This document shows positions 1 through 10,950 of a stretch of 64,000 bases of DNA, one piece after another. The DNA lies in the NCBI RefSeq assembly GCF_000001735.4, contig NC_003071.7, forward strand, positions 569,001-633,000. The letters run 5' to 3'. The stretch's first letter is position 1. Every line of letters begins with the position of its first letter. The notes under the pieces were generated by a model. The model did no database searches. It was not told where the DNA came from and worked only from the letters and a program-made list of their open reading frames with translations. The position numbers and the translations under genes are program-made. The stretch is from Arabidopsis thaliana (Eukaryota; Streptophyta; Magnoliopsida; Brassicales; Brassicaceae).

Positions 1-2
1 AG

Positions 3-613
3 CTTCCCCTCAGACCTAAGCAGCTGATAGAAATATTTAGAAAAGATCATGGAGTTGGAATCAATTATTCGAAGGCTTGGAGAGTTCAAGAACATGCAGC
101 AGAACTTGCGAGGGGTTTACCTGATGATAGTTTTGAGGTTTTACCGAGGTGGTTCCACAGGGTACAAGTGACGAATCCAGGTTCTATCACTTTTTTCAAA
201 AAAGATTCTGCTAATAAGTTTAAGTATGCGTTTCTGGCTTTTGGTGCATCAATTAGAGGTTATAAGTTGATGAGAAAAGTCATATCTATTGATGGTGCCC
301 ATCTGACATCAAAGTTTAAAGGGACTTTGCTTGGTGCCTCAGCTCAGGATGGGAATTTTAATTTGTATCCTATTGCTTTTGCAATAGTTGACTCTGAAAA
401 TGACGCGTCATGGGACTGGTTTTTGAAGTGTTTGCTGAATATAATCCCTGATGAGAATGATTTAGTTTTTGTGTCTGACCGAGCATCCGGAAGAAAAAGA
501 GGATACCTTCTGTTTGGGAGCATGGACGGTCTCAGCCAAAACCAAAATTACACAAATGCAGTAGGTGTGGTCAGTCGGGTCACAACAAATCAACTTGTGT
601 TGCTGCAATTTAG
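3..613 (+). pseudogene. MULE transposase (MURA), partial, internally deleted
   Basis: The reading frame is open from base 3 to about 496 and gives a typical plant MULE transposase core: a helix-turn-helix-like stretch (YSKAWRVQEHA), then ISIDGAHLTSKFKGTLL, where the D is the first acidic residue of the DDE catalytic triad, then PIAFAIVDSEND and FVSDRASG around the second acidic residue. Immediately after SDRASG the frame changes. The new frame (497-613) encodes a C-terminal CCHC zinc knuckle, CSRCGQSGHNKSTC, followed by a TAG stop. In complete relatives a few hundred residues, including the third catalytic residue, lie between these two parts. I infer an internal deletion that joined the catalytic core to the tail out of frame. 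The 5' part lies outside the window. It is not functional as a transposase. Confidence 0.85.
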
Positions 614-1500
614 ATATATCTTTATCTCCAAAGAATTGAATATTGTTGGGTTTTTAATATTTTCTTCATTGTGTCGTGTCATTACTCTCGTTTGTTAAAA
701 TTACTATCAAACTTTTACAAATAATTTTGAAGGTTATTCCAATATTTTACCTTTTAAAATCTCTTGTAAAATCCTGTTTAAAACGTCTGTTTAAATCCTT
801 TTAAAATACCTTGTAAATCTTTCGTTATGCCACTTAGATATACTTTAAACGATTGTAAATCAAGTTAAACACTTTTACAAGCTTTTAACTTGAATCTTTT
901 AAAATGTCTTGTAAGTCGTTTACTAAAATTACTATCAAACTTTACAAGTAATTTTAATAGTAATTCCAATAATTTACCTTTTTAACATATTTTGTAAAAG
1001 CCTGTTTAAAACGTCTTTGAAAATCCTTTTAAAATACCTTGTAAATATTTCGTTATGCCACTTACATATACTTTTAACAATTGTGAATCAAGTTAAACAC
1101 TTTTACAAGCTTTTAAAATCCCTTATAAATCATTTTCTGACATTAACTTATTCTTCTTAAACGATTGTTAATCAAGTAAACCCCTTTTAAAAGCTTTTAA
1201 AATCCCTTGTAAATCATGTTTTACCACTTTATTATCCTTAAAAACCGATAGCAAACCATGTAAGCTGTTTATGCCTTTAAAATCACTTGTAAATCATGAC
1301 AATTCTTATAAAACCATAAACAGTTGACAATAGTAAAGCATTTTGATTAGATTTGACAGTCATAATTAAAATACAAGTACAATCATAGATTCCAAATAAC
1401 AAAAGTAAAATAAACATGTTTGAAATAAGTCAGTATAAAAAACTAAATCCATTTTTGCCTTAGTAGCTCTGTCCTTCTCTACCTGCAAATAAAATTCAAC
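614..1500. repeat. TTTTAAAA/TTGTAAA motif array, left block
   Basis: This non-coding stretch between the transposase and the 3' end of the DUF1985/J-domain gene is composed of loosely repeated units. Each has a TTTTAAAA-like core followed by CCTTGTAAATC or GATTGTAAATC, alternating with a segment resembling atgccacttayttatgct. The same units recur at 2900-3830, 5400-5600, 6350-6540, 7985-8160, 9110-9530, 11950-12690 and within most introns of the element. Copies vary in spacing and sequence, so the array is old or was amplified in a relaxed way. No coding potential was seen. Confidence 0.85.
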
Positions 1501-1581
1501 CTGTAAGTTATTTTTTGCATAACAATAATATTCAAGTTTTTAAAGATATATCGTTATACAAAAGAAGAGTTTAACACTAAC

Positions 1582-1944
1582 CATTATTATCTTGCAGATT
1601 TGTTCAGCTAGGTATTTCACTTCTGGATGAGCTCGAGGCAGTTTGTCAGGATGAATGAGTAACGTTGCTTTCTTTAATGCTAATTTGTATTTCTTCTCGT
1701 CCCACATTTTCCAAATTTCGACTTTTTGCCATTTACTGTCGGACCAAAGAATCTGAAATGTAAAAATTCCAAAATGATTAGAATTAAAATCTTTTGCAGC
1801 AAAACAATGATGTAATTTAACTTACTTCTTCAAGTGACGATAGTAGATCTCTTATTAATTTGTTTTTCGCCCATTTTTTAACTTTTAGGTCAATTTCTTC
1901 CATTACTTCATGACTCAACATGATCGGCGTCAAAGGAGTTTGAA
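1582..1944 (-). other. Auxilin-type J domain exons (HPD motif) inside the MULE gene
   Basis: Two exons, 1944-1826 and 1752-1582, are separated by a 73-nt intron with GTAAGT donor and TTTCAG acceptor. The first supplies the helix-rich stretch DLKVKKWAKNKLIRDLLSSL, the second ILWSDSKWQ followed by KYKLALKKATLLIHPDKLP and EVKYLAEQICKI. In host auxilin-like proteins the equivalent order is (K/R)xW..gKegNIRaLLstLqyiLWPgsGW....Y.rAtLc.HPDK....qKY.AEkvF. J domains stimulate Hsp70 ATPase, and auxilins do so to uncoat clathrin vesicles. The intron falls in the same place relative to the LLSTL/ILWP junction that I remember from host genes, which would point to capture of genomic DNA rather than a retrocopy. 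Confidence 0.8.
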
Positions 1945-2159
1945 CTGATACAAAAACAAAAACAAAAATATTTAGAAGTTGTTTATCAAGGCAAATCATC
2001 TGTGAATGTAAAAAGAACTTACGACTGCTCTGTCCCTGGGTGATTTCTTCTTCTTGCGTAGAGAGTGGTGTTTGATTAACATCTTCATCATCTTTCTTGG
2101 TCTCTCTTGGAACCTGTAACAAAAACATCAAAACAAATTTTTATTTTTTGACAATTTTA

Positions 2160-2815
2160 TCATGTCTTTTTAAACAATTAAGGAATGCAGACCTCTTTTA
2201 TTTCTTCTTTTTGAGGTTGTGATTCTTTCTCTGTGGGTGCAGTCCCATTATCTTCATCATCTGACAAAATTACATATGCTTCTTGATCTTCAGTCTCATC
2301 ATGTTCATCATGTTCTTCTACGTTTTCTTCTTTTGCAACCTGTAAACCAAAACATCAAAACAAATTTTTATTTTTTGACAATTTTATCATGTCTTTTTAA
2401 ACAATTAAGGAATGCAGACCTCTGTTGTTTCTTCTTTTTGAGATTCTGATTCTTTCTCTGTGGGTGCAGTCCCATTATCTTCATCATCTGACAAAATTAC
2501 ATATGCTTCTTGATCTTCAGTCTCATCATGTTCATCATGTTCTTCTACGTTTTCTTCTTTTAAAACCTGTAAACCAAAACATCAAAACAAAGTTTTTATT
2601 TTTTGACAATTTTATCATGTCTTTTTAAAAAGTTAAGGAAAGCAGACATTTGTTTCTTCTTTTTTTTTTGTGATTCTTTCTCTGTGGGTGCAGTAGCATT
2701 ATCTTCATCATCTGACAAATTTATATACGCTTCTTGATCTGCAGCATCATTATATTCATCATGTTCTTCTACTTTTTCTTCTTTTCCTTCTTCTCTTTCC
2801 ATTTCTTCATCGCCT
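2160..2815 (-). repeat. Three tandem copies of an acidic exon plus its intron
   Basis: A unit of about 215 bp containing an exon (antisense of tcttcatcatctgacaaaat and surrounding Ser/Asp/Glu codons) and its flanking intron starts near 2170, 2385 and 2610. The first two copies are nearly identical and the third is diverged. Each exon copy encodes a Glu/Asp-rich segment (for example LSDDEDNATAPTEKES in the third) and keeps splice-site-like borders. It is tandem exon amplification inside the DUF1985/J-domain gene. Confidence 0.8.
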
Positions 2816-3139
2816 TGTTTGGGATTCTCTTGTTTTTCTGTTTCTTCAACATTGCAAGTAGAATGATGATCTCTGTATTCAACCTGTATAAATAATTACA
2901 AGTTCCCAAATACAAGCCAGGACACACTTATTAGTCATTTAAATCACTTTAAAAAAGCTTTTAAAATCCGTTGTAAAATCTTATCGAGCACTGTCTACCC
3001 TTTAAAAACGAATTTCAATCTTTTAAAACCCCAATAAGAAGTCTTTAAAACCCCTTGTAAATACATATCTAACACTGCTTATCTTTTTAAAACGGCTAAA
3101 AATCTTTAAAACACGATTTATAAGCTTTTAAAATCCCTT

Positions 3140-3900
3140 GTAAAAACACATACCTTTTCTTCTTCCTCTTCTTTTCCTTCTTCCTTTTGCTTTTCTTCTT
3201 CCCCTTCCATTTCTTCATCGCCTTGTTTGGGGATTTCTTGTTTTTCTGTCCCTTCGTCGCCTCTGTATTCAACCTGTATATAAAATTACAAGTTTTATAA
3301 CTACAAGTTACTCATGTAAATCACTTATAAAGAGCTTTTAAAATCCGTTGTAAAATCTTATCGAACACTGCCTATCACTTAAAAACGAATTTCAATCTTT
3401 TAAAACCCCATTAAGAAGTCTTTAAAATCCCTTGTAAAAACACATACCTTTTCTTCTTCCTCTTCTTTTCCTTCTTCCTCTTGCTTTTCTTCTTCCCCTT
3501 CCATTTCTTCATCGCCTTGTTTGGGGATTTCTTGTTTTTCTGTCCCTTCGTCGCCTCTGTATTCAATCTGTATATAAAATTACAAGTTTTATAACTACAA
3601 GTTACTCATGTAAATCACTTTTTAAAAAGCTTTTAAAATCCGTTGTAAATACTTATCGAACACTGCCTATCCTTTAAAACGAATTTAAATCTTTAAAACC
3701 CCATTAAGATGTCTTTAAAATCCCTTGTAAATACATATCTAACACGGCCTATCTTTTAAAAACGGCTAAAAATCTTTAAAACACGATCTATAAGCTTTTA
3801 AAATCCCTTGTAAAAACACATACCTTTTCTAATTTCTCTTCTTTTCCTTCTTCCTCTTGCTTTTCTTCTTCCTGCTCCTTTTTTTCGTCCTCTTCTTTTT
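3140..3900 (-). repeat. Second amplified exon family (Glu/Lys-rich), two to three copies
   Basis: A unit of about 290 bp begins with the intron motif array and contains an exon encoding runs of E and K (antisense of cttcttcctcttcttttcc). Copies start near 3150 and 3445 and are almost identical, including the segment encoding QGDEEMEG and the following intron. A third, partial copy at about 3826-3900 runs into the exon at 4024-3830 that encodes ENCEVLKKKVGRLEGYLGIERV, a short heptad-like stretch. The exon duplications lengthen a low-complexity acidic linker between DUF1985 and the J domain. Confidence 0.75.
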
Positions 3901-6589
3901 GTTCTTCTCTAGTATAACTGGCAGGAACTCTTTCGATGCCTAAATAGCCCTCCAGCCTTCCAACTTTCTTCTTAAGAACCTCACAATTTTCATATACCAG
4001 TTTTACCTTCTCACCAAAGGACATTGATTTCCTTTTTCTGCTTTAATGCACAACTGTTTCAATTGCAGGTTTCAAGACATGATCAATTCTTCCTTGATGT
4101 CCTTGTTCCACTTGAATCCATCCCTGACACCAATCCTTCTTGCTCATTCTTTATCCTTTGATCACAAGATCAAAAACATCCAACAGATCCTTGTCTTCAG
4201 GATTCTTCTGTGAAACCAAGTGCTCGTATTCATGATTATGAACACCAACTATTGGTGTCACTTCAACCTGCAAAGATAAACAAAATTCCAAACTGTGTAA
4301 AAATAATGCACAATTCTTAATTAACCTTTTAAAATCCGTTGTAAATAGTTTAAATTGCTTTTAACCCTTTGTAAATCTTTAAAACTTGATTGTAAAAACT
4401 ATTGTAAAACATACTCTTTATTTATAAACAGTGTTTAAAACATAAAAAAAAAACCATAACTAAGAAAATGTACCTTGTCACCATCTGCTATCATTGTTAT
4501 AGCTTTTGCACTTGGAGACGATGTTGATCTCCATTGGAGAATTAATGGAATATTTCCACTAGATGATTCATCTCTAGTGCCAAACTTTTCTCCCAACTTC
4601 TGAACCGATGATAATGCCCATATCTGAATTGATTGAACAAATCCAAATAGACCATATTGTTTCCTTAACAAATAGTCATTACCGATTCTCTTCACTTCAG
4701 TTACCAAATATGAGTACACAATCTGCACCCATGGATACTTACAGAACTTTTCGAAATCAGTAGCTCTCTTCAGATTCTCAATTGGCAGCATGGTAGTCGA
4801 ATTTCGAGCTAGCAATATGCCCTCCACTAGTAACGAACCCGCCAATCTCAGTCTCTCCTCTGGCTGCATTTTTTTGGAACGCTTTTCCAAAACATATGTA
4901 AGATCTAAAAAAGTCATTTCCTTGTTAATCCACACATCTTTTTTCTGCTTTCCCTTCAAAGTCTGATTATCTTTTATCCACCGCTTTTCTTTCTTCTTTT
5001 CTCTTCACATTTGGACTGCTTCCTGATGCATCATCCATTGGAAGTCCTGTTGTTATGATAAACTCTCTCAGGGAGAATCGCATAGGTTGATCAGCAAATA
5101 CAAACCACAATTCGTCATTGTTGGTTAGTATTCTTCTCTGGAGTAAATGATGAACGATATGGCTTGAAAATGCTAAGTTCATTTCAGCGAATTCCACTAT
5201 AGGACCCAAGAATGTGTCCATTAATGTGTTGAACTCTATCGGCTCTAAAGCTTTCCTGACAGTCGAGACAATTTTGAAGGATGAATGCTTTGATACCCTT
5301 GTAATATTATCTACTTCGCTGCCTGGTTGGAACAGTCTTTTAGGGAAGAACAGTTTCTTTGTACTCATATTTCTCAAAACCTGATTAAATACATTAACAC
5401 AGTCATTAAATTAACACAGTTTTTTGAAATGGTTTTAAAAACCATTTTTGTAAATCTATTATGCATTTGTTGTTTTCGAAACATAAACATAGTCATTACA
5501 AGTCGTTTAAAGAACTTTAAAAACCCTTGTAAAACCATTTTTCAAAGTCATTAGAAGTCGTTTTAAGACTTTAAAAACCCTTGTAAAACACAGTCATTAC
5601 CCCATAATCCTTTTTAAAGACCGTTTTGAAACCATTCCAAAAACAAAATTTTAATCATTTTCAAAGAACACAACCGCTGAAAATAGAAACAAAAAGCCCT
5701 TTTCCAAACCAACTCCAATCAACTGGTAACCCATATATTAAGTGAGGATCTATAAATTAAAATACAAACCCAAACATCAATCTATTTACTGTTAAAGTTT
5801 CAAAACGAAAAAACTTTGAAATTGCTACAACAGAGAAGTTAATCGGCATTTGAAATCTTCTTTGAAGGTTTTTGAAACCCAAATATCAAACTTTAAAACA
5901 TAAATCTGTCAAAATTATATAACAATTTTCAACACTCCCTCAAAATCCCAAATATCAATTTATTTTACTTGTTTCGTTTTCAACCGAAAAACCTAGAAAT
6001 GCTAGAACAAAAAAGAGATTCGGCAAAAATCAAACAAACCCAAATGTTAAACTTCAGTTTCGTAAATTAGTTACCTTCAATTGCTTCCTTTTTGCTGGAT
6101 AATCAGATTTTCTTCAGATTGTTGAAAGGAAGAAGACGAAGACGACATTTATTCTTTTTTTTTTTTTTTTTTTGGTTACTTTTTTGTTGTCTTTTCACGG
6201 TTCCCTTCCTTTTTTGTTTTTGGGTTATAGTGAATTTTTGGGCTTTAGTGTTTTTTGGGCTTTTAGTGTTTTTTTACTAAAACAGTTTGTTTTTCTAAAT
6301 AACAGGCCTAGGCCCAATTAGTAACAGATACAGTGTTTAACATTACTGTAACTTTTTCAACGGTTGATATTCTCTTTTAAAAACGGTTGTAAATCATTTT
6401 AAAAATGGTTGTAAATCTTTTCATAATAACAGTTACTACAGCTTTTTCAACACTTTTAAAACGCTTTTAAAACAGCTTATAAATCGTTTGTAAATCTCTT
6501 TTAAAAACGGTTGTAAATCATTTTAAAAACGATGATTGAACACTATCGGGTTTAGGCAACCCAGCACAACCACAAGGACTTGCTGGATT

Positions 6590-6820
6590 AGCATCATGGT
6601 TTGAGTGTTCTTCTTAATGTTGTTAACACTATCGGGTTTTTTTTGTGTCAAAACTAAGGCATTATCACGGCTTGAGTGTTCCTCTTAATGTTGTTAACAC
6701 TATCGTTTTTTTTGGTGTCAAAACTAAGGCATTATCACGGCTTGAGTGTTCCTCTTAATGTTGTTAACACTATCGTTTTTTTTGGTGTCAAAACTAAGGC
6801 ATTATCACGGCTTTTTTGGT
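6590..6820. repeat. Tandem repeat, about 70 bp x 3
   Basis: The unit starts with cttgagtgttcctcttaatg and ends with aaggcattatcacgg. Copies begin near 6600, 6671 and 6741. The last two are identical over nearly the whole unit and the first has small changes, so the array expanded recently. No gene is seen here; the plus-strand frame that crosses it simply follows the repeat. Confidence 0.85.
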
Positions 6821-7058
6821 TGTATCAACTTAAGCTTGTTTCAGCTTTGACTTTGATAAAGAGCATGACATGTTTGCCTCTTGTATGACATTTTTTGATT
6901 TGCACTAAAAATTTGTCTTTCAAGACAACAACATAAAACAACATTTTGATTAATAAAGAGCCATCAAGACAATAACATGAACAGCATTTTGATTAATAAA
7001 GTACCATGTAGACAACAACATCAAAGATAGAAAAAAAAACATTTGGATACCAACACCA

Positions 7059-7590
7059 CTAGTAACCTAGAACAAGTTTCTGATTTTTGGTTTTACCGAA
7101 CATTATGAAACCAAAGACAATGACAATCAAACCAAGACTCACCAAACACACTTTGATCATCAATTTGCATTTCTTGATTTCCCTTGAGCTCCACATTCCT
7201 TCTTCCTTCAGTACTACGATCATAGCCTATAACTCATCAATTTCGGCTGCAACTTCAGATTTGGCAATGTTAATCTCATTGTCAATGTTGGACAACTTCG
7301 GTAAAGCATCAACAACCTCTTCGTACACACCATTTTCGACCCATTTAAACAGATGATCCTACATTTCAATCCAAAACAAATTATCAACCAAACCAAATTC
7401 AAAACACAAAATCAATTAAACTTACATCTTTCTTCGTTGGACAGCGGAAGAAGGGTCTTCCAGGGTTTGTCTGTGAACCCGATGTGTAGACAACGACGTC
7501 TAACCAACAAATACACTTGGAAGGTAACCCACGTCCCCAACGACCTCCGTCTTCAATACTCGAATTCGAATTCGCGGAATTTGAACTCAT
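7059..7590 (-). pseudogene. GRF-type zinc finger protein with C-terminal membrane segment, internal stop
   Basis: Exon 1 (7590-7426) encodes MSSNSANSNS and then a GRF zinc finger: GLPSKCICW, then TSGSQTNPGRPFFRCP, with C-x-C, the NPGR core and the final C before P. A 67-nt intron (GTAAGT...TGTAG) joins it in phase to exon 2 (7358-7059): [15 protein letters not shown], a coiled-coil-like acidic stretch, and a hydrophobic C-terminal anchor (CLVSLGLIVIVFGFIMFG). This is the layout of a large plant GRF-zinc-finger family, many members of which sit in or near transposons. An in-frame TAG after AAEIDEL (about 7230) truncates it before the membrane segment. GRF fingers bind single-stranded nucleic acid in other proteins; the role here is unknown. 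Confidence 0.75.
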
Positions 7591-9064
7591 TTCTTGAGCT
7601 CAGGATGGAGAATTCCGAAGATAAGAAGATTTGAAGCTCCAATCCCGTATAAACAATGTAGAAGAAGAAGAATAAACAAAATCTGGGAATTGGAATTGAA
7701 TTTCAAGTTTAGGGATTTCAAGTTCGATTTTGGGGATTTATCAGATATGGGATTTTCGATTAGGACCAAAACGTGGTCGTTTCGCCACTAACAGAGAAGT
7801 ATTAACGGATCTAAACGTCTGTTAGTGGGTCTGTTAACAGAGTTTACGAGATGTCTTAATGGGCCTGGTCAACGATATTCCATGTTTTAAAAGTTTGGTC
7901 AACGATAAGTTGATGTTTAATATGGCCTTAGACGAAGTTGACGTATTAAACGGCCACTTTTTGAAAGTTCGGCAATTATTTGACATTTTCTCCCTTTTAA
8001 AAACGGTTGTAAATTATTTTAAAAACGATTGTAATTTTTTTTCATAATAACCGCTATTGCAGCTTTTTCAACACTTTTAAAATCCTTATAAAGCAGCTTG
8101 TAAATCGTGTTTAAAAACCCTGTTTAAAAGCATGTTTTTAAAAACCCTGTTTAAAAGCATGTTTAAAGTCGTTTTCTATTCAAATCAAAGCACCTGTTAA
8201 CCCAAACAACCATTATACAGTAATTTTGTAAAACAGGAGTTGAACTAAATAAACTTCATAAATCTTGTTCCATACAGATGTTCATAAAATATTCAAATGA
8301 CAAAGTTTTATGAAATAAGAAACAAAAGCTGATAAATCTATCTTATACTCCACTACTTTTTGATTAGAAGTCTGCTACTTCTACAAAGTGACTGACCCTA
8401 ATTCGGTGAAGATGTCAGCAGCCAATTTATTCCTAACGTTTTGAATTATGTTCCCTTCAAGGTTTGAATGGCTGGTATACATTGAGTAGCATTCCATAAA
8501 CTTCAGCATATAGATACCAGACTCTTCATTTCTAGGAGCCTACAACCAAAAACCAAAAGAATTACTTAAGCAAAGAAGTTATAGAAGTCAGGACTTACGG
8601 AATATTCATTTCTAAGACTATGATATATTTAAAGAAGTTACGTGAGGAAAAGTGGTCAGGACTTTGATGCTAAATGGAGAGACATCCATGTCTTCTTTTT
8701 TGAGGATGTTCCGAACAATGTATGGCATAGCTATAGAGTAGGCAGTAACATATTTTTTCTTGACTTCTTCTGTTAAATAAGAAGCTGCACATTCCCATAT
8801 ACAAACTGTCTTCTGTTCCAAGTGGATGAGCAAGGCAACCCAGCATTTTCCTTTGATACAGAAAGGAGCCAATATGCACTTGGTTTCTTCCTCTATTATC
8901 AGCTTACTGATTTCTTCAGACTGAAACTGAAATCCCTCTTTGTTATCCAAAAACTTCATGTATGACTCATCAATCACATTTAAGAAAGACGATCCAACAA
9001 ATACAACTGATTTGTTTTTGAATAATTCTGGATTGCTTTCCTTCCTCGTTTTCATCAACTCCAA

Positions 9065-10950
9065 AGCTGCATCAACATGCTAAACACAACAAAAATAAAA
9101 ATTATCATATTAGAAAACCCCTTTAAAAACGATTGTAAAAAATGCAAACCCTTTTTAAAATACCTTGTAAATCATTCTACGCCACATACTTATGCTTTTT
9201 AACGATTGTAAATCAAGTTAAACACTTTTAAAAGCTTTTAAAATCCCTTGTAAATCATTCTATGCCACTAAGTTCTGCTTCTAAAACGATTGTTAATCAA
9301 TTAAACCCTTTTTAATAGCTTTTAAAATCCCTTGTAAATCAATCCTTACCACTTTCTAATCCGTTAAAAACGATTGCAAGTCATGTAAATCCTTTTTAAA
9401 ATACCTTGTAAATCATTCTTTACCACTTTCTAATCTTTAAAAATTGTTTATAAACCACGTAACCCTTTTTAAAATCCCTTTTGTAAATAACTTAATGATG
9501 CTTTAAAAACTATATGTAATTCATGGGTTACCAATTTTACAAGGATTTTTAGACATATCGTTGCTGTGATTGCTTTCCCTGGCGTCTCTAGGGTTGTAAA
9601 CCACTTTGTATCTACATTATTTCCCGCGATTGATAGTGGCCTACAACAACAAAACAGTCAACAATGATGCTTGTTCCATTATTAAAAAAAACTCACTATC
9701 TTACTAACAAAACTCACTTGTTTTTCCTTGACTTCTTCCATTCAGCCAATTTCTCAAGTCTTGTGCCATCAACTTTCGCAAATGGATGCAAAATTGGATG
9801 TTTCTTCTTCTCAGCTGTGAAAGGTGCTTGGGTATGAATGGAAGGAACCGTACCCCACTTACTCTTTCTTTGCGGAGCGGGCTGAAAATCATCATTGTCG
9901 CCATCATTATCAGCGTTATCACCATCATTGCCAATAATTTTCCTTTTCTTACTCTGTGCCTATCAAAAATAATAAAAAAAATAGATGTTTAAAATACCTT
10001 GTAAACAAAATTTTCAAAATCATAATAAATTAGATACTAACCTCTTTCCTTGTTGGAACATCAACATCAGCACTATCAACTTGTTTCTGCCTCTTTCTCG
10101 GCACTTAGAATAGTAAAAAACACCAATTAAAAGTACTCTTAAAATCCGTTGTAAATATCATAACAAGACAATTGACAAATTTTAAAAACAGTACTGTTGC
10201 AAATACTAACCTGTTTTCTTGTTTTAAGATTATCCTCAGCATGAACACTTGCTTTAACTCTCTTGTTCTGAAGTTGCATGAAAGATAAACTTTTAAAGAT
10301 TTGAAAAAAAATTTATAAACACTTGGTTAGATAATACAAATTTTTTTAAATGCTAACCTCATTTCTTCCTCTGCTAACTCTCTTCTTATCCTTTTGAACA
10401 TCCAGACTTTCTTCAGACAAAATATTGAAATTTGGTGTAGAGGATCGTGGAGTAGGAGACTTATCCTTGAAAAGATAACAGAATGTAAAAATATAAAAAA
10501 GATACTAATAATTTTTGTAAGACTTTTAGAGATATAAATTACTGTACTTTTGATGATTCTTCAGCTACTTCATCACCAACATCACGTTGGGTGTTTTCAT
10601 CATCACCCGGATAGCTCCCATACTGTGTGTTTGGCTCTCGGATTGAATCTTCAAATGATTCATTGTCATTCTGCAACAAAATAAAAACAATAAGTCAATC
10701 ATTAATATAATTAGTATACCTTTAAAATAGCTTGTAAAGATTTTCAATTACCTCTGCTTTTCTTTCTAGTCCTCCTTCTTCTTCAGCCTGCGAAAAAAAA
10801 GAGTATATTGTAAAGGTTTACTACGTATTTAACCTTTAAAATACATTGTAAAACCTTTCCTTTCAAATAGCTTTTAAAGAAACATTTACAATTACCTCTG
10901 GTTGTCTTTCTACTCCTTCATCTTCTTGTTTTCTTTCTTCATCTTCCTCA
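9065..10950 (-). other. Small Lys/Glu-rich exons and motif-repeat introns of the ULP1-like gene
   Basis: Between the coiled-coil exon and the peptidase exons lie several short open stretches on the minus strand, rich in Lys, Arg, Glu and Ser (around 9934-9720, 10060-10100, 10230-10270, 10360-10465, 10540-10675). They are separated by introns containing TTTTAAAA and TTGTAAA motifs. A basic stretch (KKRKIIG-like) near 9940 could be a nuclear localisation signal. I can place these as linker exons but cannot assign each splice site. Confidence 0.5.

Larger units (their letters stand above)
1440..5368 (-). pseudogene. DUF1985 protein with acidic repeat exons and auxilin-like J domain (MULE accessory gene)
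   Basis: The N-terminal part from 5368 encodes a DUF1985 module: EFNTLMDTFLGPIVEFAEM, ELWFVFADQPMRFSLREF then TTGLP. It continues in another frame from about 4985 to 4460 ([36 protein letters not shown]), so a one-base frameshift lies near 4985. Downstream come duplicated Glu/Asp-rich exons (about 4024-2180). The C-terminus (1944-1826, 1752-1582 and a last exon near 1480-1440) encodes IDLKVKKWAKNKLIRDLLSSL, then ILWSDSKWQ, then ATLLIHPDKLP. This is the arrangement of auxilin-like J domains, with the HPD motif at 1645-1653. Donor and acceptor sites around these exons are canonical. An upstream exon near 6075-6149 ends in a good donor and may be 5' UTR. Function is unknown; the J-domain identification is firm, while the overall exon chain is inferred. 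Confidence 0.7.
6367..8110. repeat. Duplicated 120-bp module bracketing the GRF gene segment
   Basis: The stretch 6367-6490 and the stretch 7985-8110 are direct repeats of one another. Both run from ctcttttaaaaacggttgta or close variants through cataataac, then gctttttcaacacttttaaa, to agcttataaatcg or agcttgtaaatcg. The sequence between them (about 6540-7980) lacks the motif array and contains the GRF zinc-finger gene plus a 70-bp tandem repeat. The arrangement looks like host-derived or foreign DNA placed between two copies of an element repeat module. Confidence 0.65.
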
